In this document: positions 1 to 9,020 of the stretch, one piece after another | How positions within the stretch are numbered: the first letter of the stretch is position 1 | Layout: every line of letters starts with the position of its first letter | Assembly (NCBI GenBank): GCA_024364805.1 | Contig: CM044519.1 | Coordinates: forward strand, 44,459,022-44,492,212 | Reading direction: 5' to 3' | DNA: 33,191 nucleotides | Source: Euprymna scolopes | Lineage: Eukaryota > Mollusca > Cephalopoda > Sepiida > Sepiolidae | Translations under genes and position numbers: made by a program | Notes under the pieces: generated by a model | Database searches by the model: none | What the model was told of the DNA's origin: nothing | The model's input: only the letters and a program-made list of their open reading frames with translations

Positions 1-24
1 ATTATTATTATTATTATTATTATT
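1..24. repeat. (ATT)n microsatellite
   Basis: Eight uninterrupted ATT units open the window. The tract is cut by the window edge, so its true length is unknown. Confidence 0.95.
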
Positions 25-130
25 GCAAATTAGTCCACCGAGCAAATTATTTCTTGCAATATATAATAATGAATAGAGGATTGGTTCTATAATGATACAT
101 ATACACGTTGCACAAATTAAAATATCATGT

Positions 131-157
131 TTAGGCAACGCCGGGTTGCCAGCTAGT
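131..157 (+). mobile_element. Helitron-like 3' terminus
   Basis: A perfect 6-bp stem (GGCAAC/GTTGCC, 134-150, GC-rich loop) is followed closely by CTAGT at 153-157. A short GC hairpin just upstream of CTRR and a host T is the established signature of Helitron 3' ends. Similar ends recur at 3670-3702 and 7301-7330. The body and 5' end are not identified here. Confidence 0.5.
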
Positions 158-236
158 CTAATTATAAAGAGACTTATAAAATGAATAGAGGCAATAAGAA
201 AGTAATAATGGAATGTTTCGTTTTTTTTCTTTTCAG

Positions 237-325
237 GATAGACAGCTCGGCAGCTATGCAGTCTATTCTGACGGTGCTGGTAACACTGGTTCTTCTGCCT
301 GATTGTCTGTCAGCATCAAATGGTG
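237..325 (+). CDS. Coding exon with start codon and signal peptide (secreted protein, 5' part)
   Basis: A pyrimidine-rich acceptor (ttttttttcttttcag, ending at 236) precedes the exon, and a consensus donor GTAAGT occupies 326-331. The first ATG in the exon (256-258) opens 23 codons and the exon ends in phase 1. The peptide starts MQSILTVLVTLVLLP, a classical hydrophobic signal-peptide core, then DCLSASNG with a plausible cleavage after LSA. A phase-1 intron just after the signal peptide is common in secreted and extracellular modular proteins. The acceptor upstream means a 5' UTR exon lies outside the window. The protein cannot be identified from this exon. Possible downstream partners are a microexon at 2361-2387 and a CUB-like frame near 32801, both in compatible or potentially compatible phase. 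Confidence 0.65.
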
Positions 326-648
326 GTAAGTAAACAACCATTTCATATTGCAACTTCCATAGATTTTAACACCTGTCTGTTTAGAGTACCGATCAATGGA
401 ATATTAAGAAAGAAGGAAAGAACTAAAGCTTCAAAACTCTCATGTGCAATGTAGTGGGGGTGGTGGTGGAGATTACAATGGCCAGTCACCCAGTGTACCA
501 TGGCTCGCACTAACAAGAAAAAAATAGAGACGGCATAAGAAACGTGACAACAACAAAAGAAACACAAAATCGAATGTACAATAAAAATAAAGTGTTTTTT
601 TCTTCCATTAGTAATAATATCTCTTCAAACAGGAGCTGCTAAAGTAAA
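326..648. other. Intron-like sequence, nothing recognised
   Basis: AT-rich sequence directly downstream of the exon donor. I see no open frame with protein-like composition and no recognisable repeat apart from short GT/GA-rich patches. Confidence 0.5.
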
Positions 649-918
649 TGATGATAATGACGATGATGATGTCGTCGGCGTCATGATGATGATGATGATG
701 ATGATGATCATCATCATCATCATCGTGTGGGCAGGATCAGAAACTGCTGCTGTTTGTGAAGGTTAAACTTATCATCATCATCATCATCATCATCATCATC
801 TGCTCATAGTTGTGATGAACAGGAATAGAGCTAATATTGTAAATAATGATGGTAATGATATTGATAATATTGGAAGGTTACTAGCATTCTTGAAGTTGGT
901 TAAGAGTTGTCTTGTCAC

Positions 919-970
<52 letters not shown>

Positions 971-971
971 C
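649..971. repeat. GAT/ATC trinucleotide arrays in both orientations
   Basis: Three arrays: (GAT)n switching to (ATC)n around 649-725, (ATC)n at 771-800, and (GAT)n at 920-971. The first forms a perfect 34-bp palindrome at 691-724. The array at 771-800 is the reverse complement of the one at 920-971, so the region can also fold over a longer range. A serine-run reading frame across the last array is a by-product of the repeat. Confidence 0.9.
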
Positions 972-1654
972 TATACAACAGTGTTTGATATTTAGCAAAG
1001 TATTAGTTCCAGGTGCAGAGATAGATCACTGCTACTAGTTAGAGTTGCCATAAATCGACACTACTACTTTGTTTATTGTGAGGCGAGTTACATTTCTACA
1101 TAGAACTCAACAAGATCGTGCCTCAAGATAATCAGATTTGCATAAAGTCCTCCTTGTTGTTTTCATTATTATCATTTCTAATAAAATATCCACCTACTCT
1201 GAAAACTTTATCAAATTCTAATTGGCTATTGTATGCTGTGTGACATTGTGAATTAAGTCCTAATGTTATAATTGCAGTTTCAAAATTCCCAACTTCGAGT
1301 TTTTTTTGTTATCCTGTCTTGTTTACAAGTATCTAAAAGTATGCTCTTTTATTTTTTCCGCAAATCCAACAAAATCGTGATTCTTAGCTCTGTATCTTAT
1401 TCAAACGATAGAGATTGCAAGTAGAAACAATTGATGATTTACATGTTTATTATTAATTCTGAAATTTACATGTTTATTATTAATTCTGAAATTTGACAGT
1501 TTATATAAATATAAGAACCATTAAAAAAGAATTGGATCTGTGTTATAGAATCGATATGTTAACAGTTAAAGCATTTAGATTAGTTTCAATAAAGGTTAAT
1601 GTTTTCACAAAATCTAAAGACAATATTGACATTTTCCTTGGATTATATCTGGGA
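972..1654. other. AT-rich intron-like sequence with a 26-bp tandem duplication
   Basis: No gene recognised. A tandem duplication of about 26 bp (unit beginning tttacatgtttattatta) lies at about 1438-1494. The rest is unique-looking AT-rich DNA. Confidence 0.5.
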
Positions 1655-2125
1655 GCACTAGAGGCACCTCTACTTAAATAGCCCCGACTAACCTGAATAG
1701 CAAAAACATTACACCCTTTCACTTTGGCATCCTAGATACAAAAACATTTTCTACTCTAATAGCTACTTTACTTAAACCATTTGTCTTTTAAATTCATGTT
1801 CCCTGACTGCACTAACATATATAATTTTTTTCGTTTTTTACAAAGGAGTCACCACTTATCAAGGCCCAGAGGCCACTCGAAGATAAGGATCGATAAGCTT
1901 ACAGTGGTAAATGGGACAATGTTGTAGTAATTGTTAGTGGAAATTTGGTAAATTGGATTACTTAAGGAGAACGACTCATCATCATTTAAATGTAATGTGA
2001 ACAAACATCTTGTATCACAACTCCCCATTTAGGATGCTAATTATAAATCTGGCCGTTAACCATAGTAGTCACTCAGTAAAAATGGCAACATGACTTGTTT
2101 GGGGTGAATAAAAATAAAAATTAAA
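1655..2125 (+). mobile_element. LINE family-2 3' end (Jockey-like), interrupted
   Basis: The segments 1655-1815 and about 1985-2125 align in order with the 3' end of the better-preserved copy at 30900-31525. Shared pieces include the stretch encoding the last LINE residues, the run near 'cttctactctaatagt', and the terminal 'tttggggtgaataaa'. Both are on the plus strand. The two halves are separated by a family-1 LINE fragment on the opposite strand. No intact ORF remains. Confidence 0.6.
1831..1985 (-). mobile_element. LINE family-1 3' end, inserted in a family-2 LINE (copy A)
   Basis: A 5'-truncated copy holding only the last ~150 bp. The 3' hairpin (cttatc 1855-1860 pairing with gataag 1882-1887, inner GGCC/GGCC stem) encodes the C-terminus LIFEWPLGLDKW, followed by a stop at 1849-1851 and a short tail. 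It splits the family-2 LINE, so it is the younger insertion. Confidence 0.7.
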
Positions 2126-2350
2126 GTAAAGAGAAGGCCTATAAAATAACTGAAATATATTAGAACGTGAAAAATTAAATTTATTTTTCTTAAATAAATT
2201 TTCTTCGTTTCAAAAGACAAAAATATAATTAAAAAAAGAATATCTCAGTTTATTTAAAAAGTTTTACACTGGAAATAATTATTTTTATTGAATTTTTTAG
2301 ATTTAAAATAAAGAAAATTTGAATTTGTTTGAAATCATTAGAGTCATTAT
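2126..2350. other. AT-rich spacer
   Basis: Nothing recognised. It ends in the pyrimidine-rich stretch before the candidate microexon acceptor. Confidence 0.5.
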
Positions 2351-2360
2351 CATTTTACAG

Positions 2361-2387
2361 AAACTTTGAGCAATGCGGCATCAACAA
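2361..2387 (+). CDS. Candidate 27-nt coding microexon
   Basis: The acceptor 'cattttacag' ends at 2360 and a donor GTACGT sits at 2388-2393. The 27 nt preserve phase 1, matching the phase-1 end of the signal-peptide exon at 237-325. Joined to it, the frame reads E-T-L-S-N-A-A-S-T and is open across the junction. It lies just outside the SINE cluster. The length is short enough that chance is a real possibility, and no transcript evidence is available. Confidence 0.3.
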
Positions 2388-2469
2388 GTACGTTTTTAAG
2401 AACACCACTGCGCTGACAGTTTTTTATATCAGTTGACCTTATATTGGAAATGTTATTTTAAGCTTTTCT

Positions 2470-2797
2470 CTCAAGATAAAAATTCTAAACATAATATTTT
2501 CGTATTATTTGGATTATTCAAACTACTGTTCTTATCTTGAGTGCTATTCACACAACACTTCCCATGAAGTCATTAAGGAATCTTTCTGTCAAACTCGGGA
2601 ATCAGCACGAAATTTCAAAAAGATTCCTTTATTTAATCCCCGGGGGCAACATGTTCTCATGCTATCAGTCATGACTTGGTAGAAGTCCTAAGTCATTCGC
2701 AATTGTATCTTGAGTTTCACGCATACTGTGGATTGAAGCTTCCACCTCCAGAATAGTGTAACTTACAACTGAATTTTGCCATGAACTATTGTGAAAG
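2470..2797 (-). mobile_element. tRNA-derived SINE, copy 1 of a tandem array
   Basis: Reads as a SINE on the minus strand. The tail segment (plus strand: 'ttatttggattattc', 'cttatcttgagtg') is followed by the body segments 'caaactcgggaatc' and 'cctttatttaatcc', and then a decayed tRNA head. Box A is degraded. It is followed head-to-tail by copy 2, joined by 'gatgatatatt'. Confidence 0.65.
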
Positions 2798-3192
2798 ATG
2801 ATGATATATTACGTTTCTGAATTTTCTGGGATCAGGATTGGTTATTCGTATTATTTGAATTCATCAGACTACTGTTCTCATCTTGAGTATGATTTTCACA
2901 ACATTTTGGTCGATGTAACCTCCAACCTTCTTCAGATATAACTTGTCAAACTTGGGAATGTTTCTGTCGAACTCGGGAATTTGGACGGAATTTTGAGTGG
3001 AACCCTTTATTTACTTCATGGGAGTAGCATACTCTTGTTCCGTCAGTCATGACTGGATAGAGGTCCTAAGTAATTCGCAATTGTATTTTTCGGTCGCCCA
3101 CACTGAGGATTGAACCTTAAACCTTCAAGAGAATATCACTTTTTACAATTGATTTTTCAAAGTACTCTAACCACTGGGCCACAGGTCCTTGC
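2798..3192 (-). mobile_element. tRNA-derived SINE, copy 2 of a tandem array, with intact Pol III boxes
   Basis: The best copy of this SINE. On the minus strand the head has TGGCCCAGTGG (complement of 3171-3181), matching the A-box consensus TRGYNNARNGG exactly. About 55 nt on is GTTCAATCC (complement of 3108-3116), matching the B-box consensus GWTCRANNC. The body follows, then a conserved core (plus strand 'catttt ggtcgatgtaacc') and a tail near 'tcatcttgagtatg'. Total length about 390 bp. Family knowledge: such internal boxes drive RNA polymerase III transcription of tRNA-derived SINEs. Confidence 0.75.
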
Positions 3193-3290
3193 AGAATGAT
3201 GATATATTGTTTCAGAATTTTTTAGATGACGAATGATAATTTGTAATAATCAGATTATCTGTATTATCTTGGATGTTCTTCTCACATCTA
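3193..3290 (-). mobile_element. SINE tail fragment, copy 3 of the tandem array
   Basis: Starts with the same 'gatgatatatt' junction as copy 2 and continues with the SINE tail ('aatttgtaataatcag', 'tattatcttggatg'), then loses similarity. Same strand as copies 1 and 2. Confidence 0.5.
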
Positions 3291-3319
3291 AAATAAGATT
3301 GGCTTTAAAGCTCCTACAA

Positions 3320-3640
3320 TTCATATCAGAATCGTCCACAATGGACTAGTAATAATGAATTCTAAGTGACGGTATACTGGATGTTGAAAGTCTAATCCGC
3401 AGTAAAAATACAATTACGAATTACCTAAGACTTCTATCAAGTCATAGCTGAGGGAACAAGAGCAAGCTACCTTCATGGAATTAAATAAAGGGTTGCAATC
3501 ATAATTCCATACAGATTCCCAAGTTTGATAAAATGTCTTAGAAAGTCGGAGGTTACATTTGCTAAAAAGGTTGTAAAATAATACCCAAGATGAAAGCAGT
3601 AATCCAAGCAATCAAAATAATACATGACGATATTTGATAT
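3320..3640 (+). mobile_element. tRNA-derived SINE, plus-strand copy
   Basis: Runs from a decayed head ('ttgaaagtctaatccg' corresponds to the B-box region) through 'caattacgaattacctaag', 'ttaaataaagggttg' and 'ggaggttacatttgc' to the tail 'acccaagatgaaagcag'. It faces the tandem minus-strand copies. Confidence 0.65.
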
Positions 3641-3669
3641 TATTTTTCCGAGAATCCAGCAATCTATCT

Positions 3670-3702
3670 TCACCCGAGCAACGCCGGGCGAATACAGCTC
3701 GT
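3670..3702 (+). mobile_element. Helitron-like 3' terminus
   Basis: The short hairpin 'cccg...cggg' in 'cccgagcaacgccggg' is followed by 'aatacagctcgt', which matches the CTAGT-type ending with one change. It closely resembles the termini at 131-157 and 7301-7330. The 5' end is not located. Confidence 0.45.
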
Positions 3703-4057
3703 GAATAATAAAACAGTCTTTAGTTTGAAGAAATGAATATATTTACTTTTGAGTATACCCTCCTCCACTATGCAAGGATGTTTCCCCTGACAATAACCAG
3801 AGAAATTCTTTTGAGCATTTATTCACACTCCATATCTTCACTTGTGAAAAAGGAAGCCTACCGACCAAGGTCATGCAGAAATTCAATTACAGAGTTGAGA
3901 ATTCCTAATGTCTCCACGGATGTTTCAAAATGTATCCGATTTCTAGGGTTGGGTATTTGAAAAGTTATTAAATAAAGCTGGGGATACAATAAATGCTATT
4001 ACTACTAAAAATGCTAATAATTCTTATGATAGTAATTTTAACTGTAATTAATTTTTA
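3703..4057. other. Unassigned sequence with a 75-codon open frame
   Basis: A plus-strand frame at 3733-3960 reads M-N-I-F-T-F-E-Y and continues with fairly ordinary residue composition. I recognise no domain, and no splice signals frame it convincingly. It may be a decayed element or chance. Confidence 0.3.
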
Positions 4058-4263
4058 CAGTAGAGCCCCGGGATACGGTGGCCCGAGGATACGTTTTTTT
4101 TCAGGTTACGATGTGGAATACAATGCTTTTCCGGCCCCTGGTTACGTATTTGTCCCGCCTTATAGTTTTATTTATAATCTTATTTGATTATATACATGTG
4201 TATTGTATACTGTACAGTATTTTGTTATAATTTTTAATGCCGTATACTGCAGGGGTTCTACCC
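4058..4263. mobile_element. Pogo/Tigger-like MITE
   Basis: The left end is TA followed by CAGTAGAGCCCCGGGATACG (4058 on), a typical pogo-group inverted repeat start. The right end (about 4241-4263), read in reverse complement, gives 'ggtagaacccctgcagtatac', an imperfect match to the left repeat with a 2-3 bp insertion. The interior is about 200 bp without an ORF. The right target TA is at 4264-4265. Confidence 0.55.
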
Positions 4264-5149
4264 TATTACCGTTATTGGCCCAAAGAAGGCGTATTGCCAC
4301 AGAAGGAGTTACTATGATAAAAGTAAAATTTGGAGAAGGACAACCTGAACGGTGAATTGAAAAGCAAGATGCTTGTTCACATTACATTTACTTTTTCTGT
4401 GTACAGTCAAAAACCAGGTAGTAGAAAAGGAATTCTAAAGGCCAGCGGTCTAAGGAAAGAAGCTACTAGAGTAGAAGAATTTCTGGCATCTCTACAGAGA
4501 AGTGATGCGATTTTGCTGCTGGTCAGGTGGGTTGGAGGTATTTATGTTGAGGATCTACAAGTGTAGTAATTTTGTCCAAACACATTTTGTTGAAATACTT
4601 GCAAAACAAGCACAACGATGCAATACTGTGACGATGCTACAGGGGCTTGCACTTGTCGGTAATATATGCGAATCCTAATTTCTAAAACATAATAATAATA
4701 AATTTTAGGCATACCGGCTTATCACAGAATGAGTCTGAAGGAGGCCGAAGGACAAAGAAGACATGTAACTTTCCATAGACCATGACACATGAAGAACATT
4801 GTAATACTATAATTCTAAAAGACCTTGGAACAATTCCGAATAATTTGAATAAAAAAGAGAAGAAATTAAAATCAGAGAAGATTGACAATATGCAGGCAAC
4901 AACACGTGAACAACATAAAAACTATCGGATGGATAAATTTTCCATCTATAATATTTCTGTTTCAAAAGATACAATTCTTTTGTACCTTAAAATTAATCTT
5001 CCTTCATAGAAGACATTTTAGAAGATAAAGCAAGATGTATCTTGCCTTCGCAAAAGAAACTGATGCAGGATTTATCTAGCATAGATAAATCACATGAAAT
5101 CAAAATTACCATTGCTTAGACAAAGTTCAGAATTCACTCTAAAATCTAA
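4264..5149. other. Unassigned sequence
   Basis: A plus-strand open frame at 4330-4566 (ending R-W-V-G-G-I-Y-V-E-D-L-Q-V) and another at 4782-5009 have lysine- and glutamate-rich composition but no domain I can name. No clear repeat boundaries were seen. They may be remnants of a transposon ORF. Confidence 0.3.
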
Positions 5150-5585
5150 TGGGGAATTATCTTTTCTCTTCATTGCTACCATTTTCTCACAGAAAAGATG
5201 TAGTTAGTATACTTTTTGAGTGTTTTAATGGAAGCTGCTCGACTGAGCTCCAATCTCTGTAAAACATTCATAGCAATAACTCTTTCTTTTACTACAATGA
5301 AAGACGACTTTCTCTTCTATCTCTGTGTGACTAGCACTAAGAGGAATTATCATGAACAGAATCTTTTTGTCAGAGTTTCCCGTTTGCCTCCATTACCATG
5401 AGACTACTTCTCTGCAGACTACAACACAGTCATCTCTAAATACAATTTCAATAAGTACATGGTGCGAAACTTGTCCCATAAATAATCAATTGCATTAATC
5501 AATTTTGACTGATATTCTCATTAAGCTTTATCCTCGAGTGGCTTTTAGCTTTAATAAATGGTGAATAAAAAGTACAAATATATTT
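5150..5585 (+). mobile_element. LINE family-1 3' end, old copy (copy B)
   Basis: Similarity to family 1 runs in order: 'cttttctcttcattgct' (the LFSSLQP region), then a frame reading CVTSTKRNYHEQNLF (matching CVPKPKRRFHEQSFF), then the DYN region. The terminal hairpin is near 5528-5560, with a GGCU/AGCU inner stem replacing GGCC/GGCC. The ending still reads N-K-W-stop. Clearly the most diverged family-1 copy in the window. Confidence 0.65.
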
Positions 5586-6110
5586 ATGTAGATATACATC
5601 AGAAAAATACTATAAGCTTACTTCCCTCAAAACATAATGCAACTGGACTAGATTAAAGTAATATTTTCTGTTCCAATTCCGAGAATTCATATTTTTGGAA
5701 ACTAGATTTTTGTTGAACAAAAGTTCATCCCGAATTTGAGACCGCCGTGAAGACCTTAAAAATGTTTTTTTAGTTTCTTACAAAATTTGCTTACAAGAAA
5801 ATTAAATACACGGAAAGACTCGGTTATTTCGACGGATTGTACAGATGAGTTTGTGTTTAATGCCCTTTCAGCAATTATTACTATTAGGTTATTTTAGGTT
5901 AAAGGTTTTTTTGTTGACCCACACAGTTTTTACAATGTTTCTTTCTTTTTAGAGTGTGAGATTTGACTATTCATAATGTGTGATTGATTTTATTTGATTT
6001 CTAGATTTTGATTTCTGCTGTTTCAAGTAGAGATATTATTTGGGTCATTATTTTGAAGTGAGTTTTTCAAATTGTTTGCTTGGTAACAATCTCTCTAATC
6101 TATAATATAA
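5586..6110. other. AT-rich spacer
   Basis: No gene or repeat family recognised. The last ~20 bp hold a duplicate 'atctataatataa' next to the Helitron-like 5' end. Confidence 0.5.
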
Positions 6111-6152
6111 TCTATAATATAAATCTCACCTGTTTGTTTAAATCTATGTATG

Positions 6153-6186
<34 letters not shown>

Positions 6187-7329
6187 TGTATGTCTCGCAA
6201 AAAATTTGGAGAGAGACAGCCGAGTTTCACAAGATTGATATCATTTTGAAGCTTGACTCTTCGGGCAATAAATATCGAAAAATTAGCCAAAAACGTTAAT
6301 TCCTTCACCCTCAACTGGGCACTTTTCTACAGGGAGGGGTCGCTTTTTTCGCCGATATTTTCGAAAGTCATCCCCTCTTTTCGATTGTCTAGCTTAATTT
6401 AAACCTGCGTCACTTCCGGTTGCAATGGGCGCAACAGCTAACGCGTCACGTTTTTTATTTTTATTTTTTCCCTTTCTTTTCCTCCTTCACGGCACGGGTT
6501 CGTGTCTTCCTACTACCACTTTTTTTTTTCGCTCGAAATTTTCCTTTTTTTTTATTTGCTCAACCAACACCCTTACACATACGTCCACTTTCTTTTCCGC
6601 CTTTGCGTCACGGGTTCGAGCCTGCTTACTACCATTTTTATTTTTCTCAACACACATTTCCAAACACCCAGGCTAATTATATATAAAAGGCACTTTGCTT
6701 CTATGTGTGTATGTGTGTAAGTTCTTCCATATGGACTCCAAAACGGCTGGGCCAATTTTTATTAAATTTCACACGAATATATTTTATGTGTCTGGGAGTG
6801 TTTTGTATCGGAATGTCTCTTATAAGTATCGAAAATCGTTAATTATAAAAGGAACAGGCGATTCTAAACAAAGTTAACATCTAATATCGCATAACATCAC
6901 AAGTGCATTTTAGAAGTTTTATCACTGCACAAGCAGAATGGCCCGGCATATAAAATCAACAGTAGGCTCTTTGATAAAACAGTCGTGTTCAAAATGAATG
7001 CTTCTGTTTAGAACATGATTGAACAATGATACTTGACTTTTGCATTTTAAACTTCAATTCAATCTATTATATAAAAATAAGTTTATTAAACCAGCAATAA
7101 GTTCTCTATAGTGCAAGGTAGACTACAATGTATTATAGACTAAGTCACTGCTGGGAGGCATGTGAAGCTTACTCTCAGTGCATCGCAGTGGGTCTCCGAC
7201 TCGAGCAAGTAATCAATTGATTTGATTGAAAAATGGACGATTTCACTGATTTCAATGGCAATAAAAGTATGGTGTGGAATATTTGCTGATCCTCATTCAA
7301 TCCCGGGCAACGTCGAGTCTCTCTGCTAG
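6111..7329 (+). mobile_element. Non-autonomous Helitron-like element
   Basis: The 5' end is TCTATAATATAAATC at 6111, preceded by A (6110). The 3' end has 'cccgggcaacgtcgag' (imperfect GC hairpin) and then CTAG at 7326-7329 followed by T (7330). Helitrons start with TC, end in CTRR after a hairpin, and insert between A and T without a target duplication; all four conditions are met. The interior (about 1.2 kb) has a TATG microsatellite, pyrimidine-rich tracts, and a segment from about 6666 that resembles another element start. No Rep/helicase ORF is visible, so it would depend on a helper element. Confidence 0.6.
6145..6191. repeat. (TATG)n microsatellite
   Basis: About eleven TATG/GTAT units near the 5' end of the Helitron-like element. 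Confidence 0.9.
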
Positions 7330-7464
7330 TAATTAATATTTCTAATTGGTATTTATTACTTGTCAGATGTTATTTTGTCAATACTGGATTGTTTTAAAAT
7401 TTATTATATTTATTAATTTTTTTTGTTTGAATTAGTTCCTTTAAAAGACCCTATTATTTGAGAA

Positions 7465-7771
7465 AAAGCTATAATTCAAATAATTCTAATTGTTTGGATT
7501 CTTTGATTGTCAAATTGAATATTATTTTCACAAAGTTCCAGTTGATGTATACTCCGATCTTCTCCAGATGTACCTTTGTCGAACTCAGGACCCTTTCTGT
7601 TAAACTCGGGAATCTGCACCAGAATTTTGAATGGAACTCTTTATTTAATCCACCATGGTAGCATGCTGCTGTTCTGTCAGCCATAACAATCCTAAGTAAT
7701 TCTCAATTGTATTTTCAGTGTTGCTCGCAGTGGGGATTGAAACTTAAACCACCAGAAGAGTGTAACTTAGT
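7465..7771 (-). mobile_element. tRNA-derived SINE, minus copy (first half of an inverted dimer)
   Basis: Same family as the 2470-3640 cluster. Plus-strand landmarks are 'tgtttggattctttg' (tail), 'gttaaactcgggaatc', 'ctttatttaatcc', 'ctaagtaattctcaattg', and 'ggggattgaaac' (complement of the B box). It joins directly to a plus-strand SINE tail at 7772. Confidence 0.7.
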
Positions 7772-7860
7772 GAAAATAACACTCAAGATGAGAACAGTCG
7801 TCTGAAGAATCCAAATAATATGAATAATCAATCGTTATCTAAAAAATCCAGCAACATAAT
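7772..7860 (+). mobile_element. SINE tail, plus copy (second half of an inverted dimer)
   Basis: The stretch 'gtgaaaataacactcaag' followed by 'atgagaacagtcgtctg' and 'aatccaaataatatg' is the clearest version of the SINE 3' tail in the window. With the minus copy to its left it gives the unit inverted ends. Confidence 0.7.
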
Positions 7861-8265
7861 TTTTAAATAATGTTTTTATGTTTTTTACTTTGTAATATTT
7901 GTTGCATTTATATTTTTGCATTTGATTAATATATGTTTTATTATTAGTCCTTCATTGCAATACAGAGAAAAATTAATGCCTTCCCCAGCTACAAACAGTC
8001 GTCACTCATTCTCCAATGTAGTTCAGTTATGATAAAATCTGTCAAAATTGATGATTGATATCGGCAATTTTATTATTGCTACATTATCCGGGTTATTTCT
8101 ATTCGATTTTTTTTTTGTTATTATTGTATATTAATTAGAAGATCCGACTGAATGTCTCACAATGTTTTTTCTACTTTTTTTCTAATTTTCTAATTCAATC
8201 ATCTGTTTATGGTTATGAAAGGTTTTCTTGATGAAACAGAAAATAAAAACTTCTTTGAAGCTTTG
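7861..8265. other. T-rich spacer
   Basis: No gene or repeat recognised. Several T homopolymers. Confidence 0.5.
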
Positions 8266-8560
8266 TAAATGAAGAAAAAAAAAGAGAAAAAGGAATGGGG
8301 AAAAAATATTATGCTTGTTTAAATTGATTACGTGAAAGCAAAAGGTGTGTCTAAGTGACAGTGGATTGGGTTGAGGAGGGAGGTAGAGAAAGTTGGAGGT
8401 AAGGCTGAGGATGGGAAAGGAAAAAGGAGTCAAGATGAGGATGTGGGATGGAAAATAGAATATTATGTTGGTAGAAAGAGAGGGACAGGATGGGTTATTG
8501 AGAGAGAAAGCCACAATTCGTCTATGGATGTAGTATTATTGCCACATCTGCTATTTTTTC
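8266..8560. repeat. Purine-rich (G/A) low-complexity tract
   Basis: Strongly purine-biased plus strand (for example 'gaagaaaaaaaaagagaaaa'). The open frames on both strands here are composition artefacts. Confidence 0.7.
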
Positions 8561-8569
8561 CCTTTTAGA

Positions 8570-9020
8570 CAAGGTTCAAAATAGGAATCTCACATTTAAT
8601 AAGTCCTACACTATGAACCAAGTTCCAATCTCCCTTTGCCAAAATGTTGCATTTCTGTTCCTGTTTTACAAGTACCATAATGAAATGTACTTTGATAAAC
8701 TCATAGAATTTGTGCCTTCACGACGTAATACTCCAGATTGACTTGAAAAACAGCAAAATTCCACCCCCTCACTGTTGAGGTCCCTAGATTCCGAAAAGCC
8801 TTCTACTTTAATAGTTTCTTCTCTCAGACTGATGGACTTCGGAATTCTCTCTTTGTTTCCTGCTTCCTGACTGTACTAAACTGATGGTTTGTGAACAGCC
8901 AACCTTCTGTTCAACTCCCTACAGTCCACTGTTAAACACGATCCCAAATTGTAGCCTGTTACATTCTAAGCGGCAATACGCCTTGTTTGGGGTGAAAAAG
9001 ATTAAGAAAAAACTTGGAAA
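8570..9020 (+). mobile_element. LINE family-2 3' end (Jockey-like)
   Basis: Aligns along its length with the copy at 30900-31525. It starts at 'caaggttcaaaatag' (the conserved L-D-R-V-Q motif region), continues with 'aaaatgttgcatttctg' and 'ccttctactttaatag', and ends with 'tttggggtgaaaaag'. 5'-truncated and no longer coding. Confidence 0.65.

Noticed and set aside
796-978. Poly-serine minus-strand ORF
   Set aside because: It is the translation of the GAT array.
3108-3181. A real tRNA gene on the minus strand
   Set aside because: The A and B boxes are present but there is no cloverleaf acceptor pairing that I can see, and the sequence continues into a repeated SINE body.
6420-6720. Overlapping plus-strand frames in three phases
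   Set aside because: Pyrimidine-rich interior of the Helitron-like element; phenylalanine-rich and present in all frames, so compositional.
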